Assembly: GCA_964630905.1 (NCBI GenBank)
Contig: CAZVWR010000047.1
Coordinates: 1-24,981, forward strand
Reading direction: 5' to 3'
Origin: JAGOEX01 sp964630905
GTDB taxonomy: Bacteria; UBP6; UBA1177
DNA length: 24,981 bases
Part shown: in pieces, positions 23,029-24,981 of the stretch
Numbering within the stretch: the first letter of the stretch is position 1
How the letters are laid out: each line of letters opens with the position of its first letter
Notes under the pieces: model-generated
Seen by the model: only the letters and a program-made list of their open reading frames with translations
The model's database searches: none
What the model was told of the DNA's origin: nothing
Made by a program: the position numbers and the translations under genes

Positions 23029-24203
23029 TTTAAAACTGTCTCAAGTGATTTTTCAGCTATTTTGCTATATAAAAATTTGTTGACTCCCTTTTCAACAGCC
23101 ACTTTTTTCATTTCATCATAAAGTTCTTTATTAGCTATAATTTCAGATAAAACTTTCTTTATTTCTTCCACACTGTCTTCATAAAGAAACTTACAGTTCC
23201 CGCCGACATCAAGATGTTCCATTCCTTCCCAATATTTAAAAACTGCTGGAATTCCACAAGCACAAACCTGTTCAAAAAGAACTGAGTGTGTTCCTGGGAA
23301 AACCACAAGATCAGAAGCAAGAAAATAATTATAAGTTTCTTCCGCCTTAATCCAACCGATAGATCTTGTTTTCTTGTTTTTTGACAATTCTTCAATTTTT
23401 TCCCTGATTTCATCCTTTGGTGAACCGAAAACAATCAACTTAACATTTTCGGGTTTCATTTCTGAAACTGCTTTCATTAAAAGGTGGATGTTTTTAGTTT
23501 TATCAATCTTTCCACCAGTTACAATCAGAAAATCATCTTCTTTGATGTTGTGTTTTGCCCTTATTTCCGATCTGATTTTTGATTGGTTTTTAAAATCAAT
23601 GAATTCATCATCACCTCCCATTACAAGCAAATCTGATTTTTCAGGTTTAATATTGAAAACTTCCTGCATATACTTCACTCTCCAGGGAGTAACACCATAT
23701 ACTTTTTTGTAATATCTCTGCATATACAAATTTAATATTTTATAAAGAAGTCGAAGTGCTCTAGATGTTATCTTGTTTTTAATTCTCGTATTAAAATAAT
23801 CCTGATGATTGTCAGCAATTACAACGCATTTTTGGTTTACTGTTTTTACATATTTTACAACTTTTAAAATTGAAATGTTCGAAAGAGCATGAACCATTAT
23901 GAGATCGGGTTTTATTTCACAGATTAGATCATAAATGCTGTATATTCTTAAAACAGCAGATATTTTTACGGGAAAGAATCTAATGTGTTCAAGACGGATA
24001 ATCCTTTGTCCGTCATTTAATTCATAGTCCTCTGCGGGTACAGAAACTATTCTGCCGTTGTCACCATGTTTAATGGTTGTTGTAATTACGGTTACATTAT
24101 GTCCCATCTTTCTGTGGTATTTAGGCAAAAGATTGTCCTGATAGCCCCAGTAATCATTATAAGGATCTTGTATACAGAGATGAAGAATATTAAGTCTTTT
24201 CAA
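23025..24203 (-). CDS. GT4-family glycosyltransferase
   Basis: A 392-residue glycosyltransferase of the GT-B fold. The N-terminal domain opens with LNILHLCIQDPYNDYWGYQDNLLPKY and MGHNVTVITT. The nucleotide-sugar side has FLIVTGGKIDKTKNIHLLMKAV, VKLIVFGSP and FPGTHSVLFEQVCACGIPAVF, the last carrying the conserved EX7E-type glutamate region in degenerate form. The start is a TTG at 24203 with GGAG 6 nt upstream in the 13-nt space after the acetyltransferase stop; no better ATG exists nearby. It probably adds a sugar to the lipid-linked polysaccharide precursor at the cytoplasmic face. Donor sugar is unknown. The 3' end overlaps the flippase start by 4 nt. Confidence 0.87.
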   Translation of the reverse strand: MKRLNILHLCIQDPYNDYWGYQDNLLPKYHRKMGHNVTVITTTIKHGDNGRIVSVPAEDYELNDGQRIIRLEHIRFFPVKISAVLRIYSIYDLICEIKPDLIMVHALSNISILKVVKYVKTVNQKCVVIADNHQDYFNTRIKNKITSRALRLLYKILNLYMQRYYKKVYGVTPWRVKYMQEVFNIKPEKSDLLVMGGDDEFIDFKNQSKIRSEIRAKHNIKEDDFLIVTGGKIDKTKNIHLLMKAVSEMKPENVKLIVFGSPKDEIREKIEELSKNKKTRSIGWIKAEETYNYFLASDLVVFPGTHSVLFEQVCACGIPAVFKYWEGMEHLDVGGNCKFLYEDSVEEIKKVLSEIIANKELYDEMKKVAVEKGVNKFLYSKIAEKSLETVLK

Positions 24204-24216
24204 TTATTACTCCATA

Positions 24217-24897
24217 CTATTTAATTAATTGAATAAATTCTTCTATATCTGAAAAAAGATGCGAATTGGCTTTTATCCAGCTTTCAGGTTTGTCCCACCA
24301 CTTAAAATTCATTAAATATTCGATTTCTTTATCATTGAATCTTTGTCCAATCTTTTTTGCAGGCACTCCTCCATAAATGAAATAAGGTTCAAGATCCTTT
24401 GTAACTACGGCCCCTGCTCCAATTATAACTCCGTCAGGTATTTTAACGCCTGCCATTATTTTGACTCCGGAACCAATCCATACATCATTGCCTATACAAC
24501 AATAAAAAGAATTGTTTTCATCACAAAAGCTATTTTCATCAAACTTATTTTGTTTTACATATGTAAATCCGGACTGTTTTTTTAATGAAAAGAAAGATGG
24601 ATGTGTAGAGACAAACTTTTTTGAAGGGTGCTTTCCAATAACTATTTTAACATTATCTGCTATGGAGCAATATTTCCCTATTTTACACATTGGTAAAGAT
24701 GTTTCTAAACCAATAAATGTCGCGTATCCAACTAATGAGCTAGATATGCAGGCTTTTTTATGTATTGTGTTTTTTCCTTCAAGTATAGTCTTAAAATTTA
24801 TTTTACAACTGGCATCTATCCGTGAATTTGTGGAAATGGATAGCTTTTTAATAATAAAGAACCTTAACACGCTTTTTATTGATTCGGCAAAAAACAT
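24217..24897 (-). CDS. Hexapeptide-repeat acetyltransferase (CatB/XAT-like)
   Basis: A 226-residue left-handed beta-helix acyltransferase. Visible are the hexapeptide ladder (CKIGKYCSIADNVKI), the XAT-type GKHPSKKFVSTHPSFFS loop with its catalytic His, then IGNDVWIGSGVKIMAGVKIPDG, IIGAGAVVTKD and GGVPAKKIGQRF. Such enzymes O-acetylate sugars of O-antigens and capsules using acetyl-CoA; chloramphenicol acetyltransferases of the same family are less likely in this setting. I chose the ATG at 24897 because GGAG lies 6 nt upstream; the ATG at 24909 is part of that site. It is the first complete gene of the minus-strand polysaccharide operon seen here; the 84 nt to the window edge show no clear promoter, so the operon may begin further right. 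Confidence 0.88.
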   Translation of the reverse strand: MFFAESIKSVLRFFIIKKLSISTNSRIDASCKINFKTILEGKNTIHKKACISSSLVGYATFIGLETSLPMCKIGKYCSIADNVKIVIGKHPSKKFVSTHPSFFSLKKQSGFTYVKQNKFDENSFCDENNSFYCCIGNDVWIGSGVKIMAGVKIPDGVIIGAGAVVTKDLEPYFIYGGVPAKKIGQRFNDKEIEYLMNFKWWDKPESWIKANSHLFSDIEEFIQLIK

Positions 24898-24981
24898 TTT
24901 ACACTCCATACTGTTTGTTTTTCGGGCACAGCCATCCCATAGATTGCTAAACCTAAGATATTCTGCTTAAAAATCTCTGTA

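Noticed and set aside
24876..24980. Open minus-strand frame of 34 codons entering from the right edge, ending in TAA at 24876
   Set aside because: It overlaps the acetyltransferase start by 22 nt and its translation resembles no family I know. It could be the tail of an upstream operon gene, but the support is too weak to annotate.

Overview
The window is a chromosomal segment of a Gram-negative bacterium with moderately low GC. It encodes secreted lipoproteins with clear lipoboxes, a phosphatidylserine synthase-type enzyme, an O-antigen/exopolysaccharide-type cluster, and a bacterial glutaminyl-tRNA synthetase, so the cell charges tRNA-Gln directly. Secreted proteins with Asp/Asn/Glu-rich linkers, Cys-rich modules and (Gly-Asn/Asp-Thr)n stalks recall deltaproteobacterial/Myxococcota-like lineages or related candidate phyla. 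That placement is an impression from memory and could not be checked.

Layout. 1-160: tail of a Cys-rich secreted protein. 170-3886 (minus strand): a likely operon of a CsgG-like secreted protein, a CDP-alcohol phosphatidyltransferase (PssA), a NamZ/DUF1343 muramidase and a divergent YchF-family protein. 4052-7897 (plus): a secreted subtilisin-like protease and a prolyl oligopeptidase lipoprotein, an apparent extracytoplasmic proteolysis pair. 7983-9990 (plus): an Hsp20-like chaperone followed by three unrecognised genes in tight array. 10079-10252: tRNA-Val and tRNA-Asp behind a near-consensus promoter. 10321-11451: a PLP aminotransferase, whose end overlaps a convergent CPA2 antiporter-EIIA fusion (11438-13651). 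13779-14108: a small zinc-ribbon/coiled-coil protein, divergent from glnS (14234-15895).

16011-19252 is the accessory-looking part. Two lipoprotein genes carry Gly-Asn/Asp-Thr triplet stalks: an alpha/beta hydrolase and a Cys-rich protein. Between them lies a DUF559 nuclease gene bracketed by three direct copies of an 80-102 nt imperfect palindrome. The last copy supplies the nuclease stop codon and abuts the promoter of the next gene. This nuclease-plus-palindrome unit is the best candidate in the window for an unusual mobile or repeat-propagating system.

19256-24897 (minus) is an AT-rich surface-polysaccharide operon read right to left: a hexapeptide acetyltransferase, a GT4 glycosyltransferase with a TTG start, a Wzx-type flippase, and a three-part fusion of polysaccharide pyruvyl transferase, 2x[4Fe-4S] ferredoxin and FrhB-like domain. 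The last two junctions are ATGA overlaps. The operon probably continues beyond the right edge.
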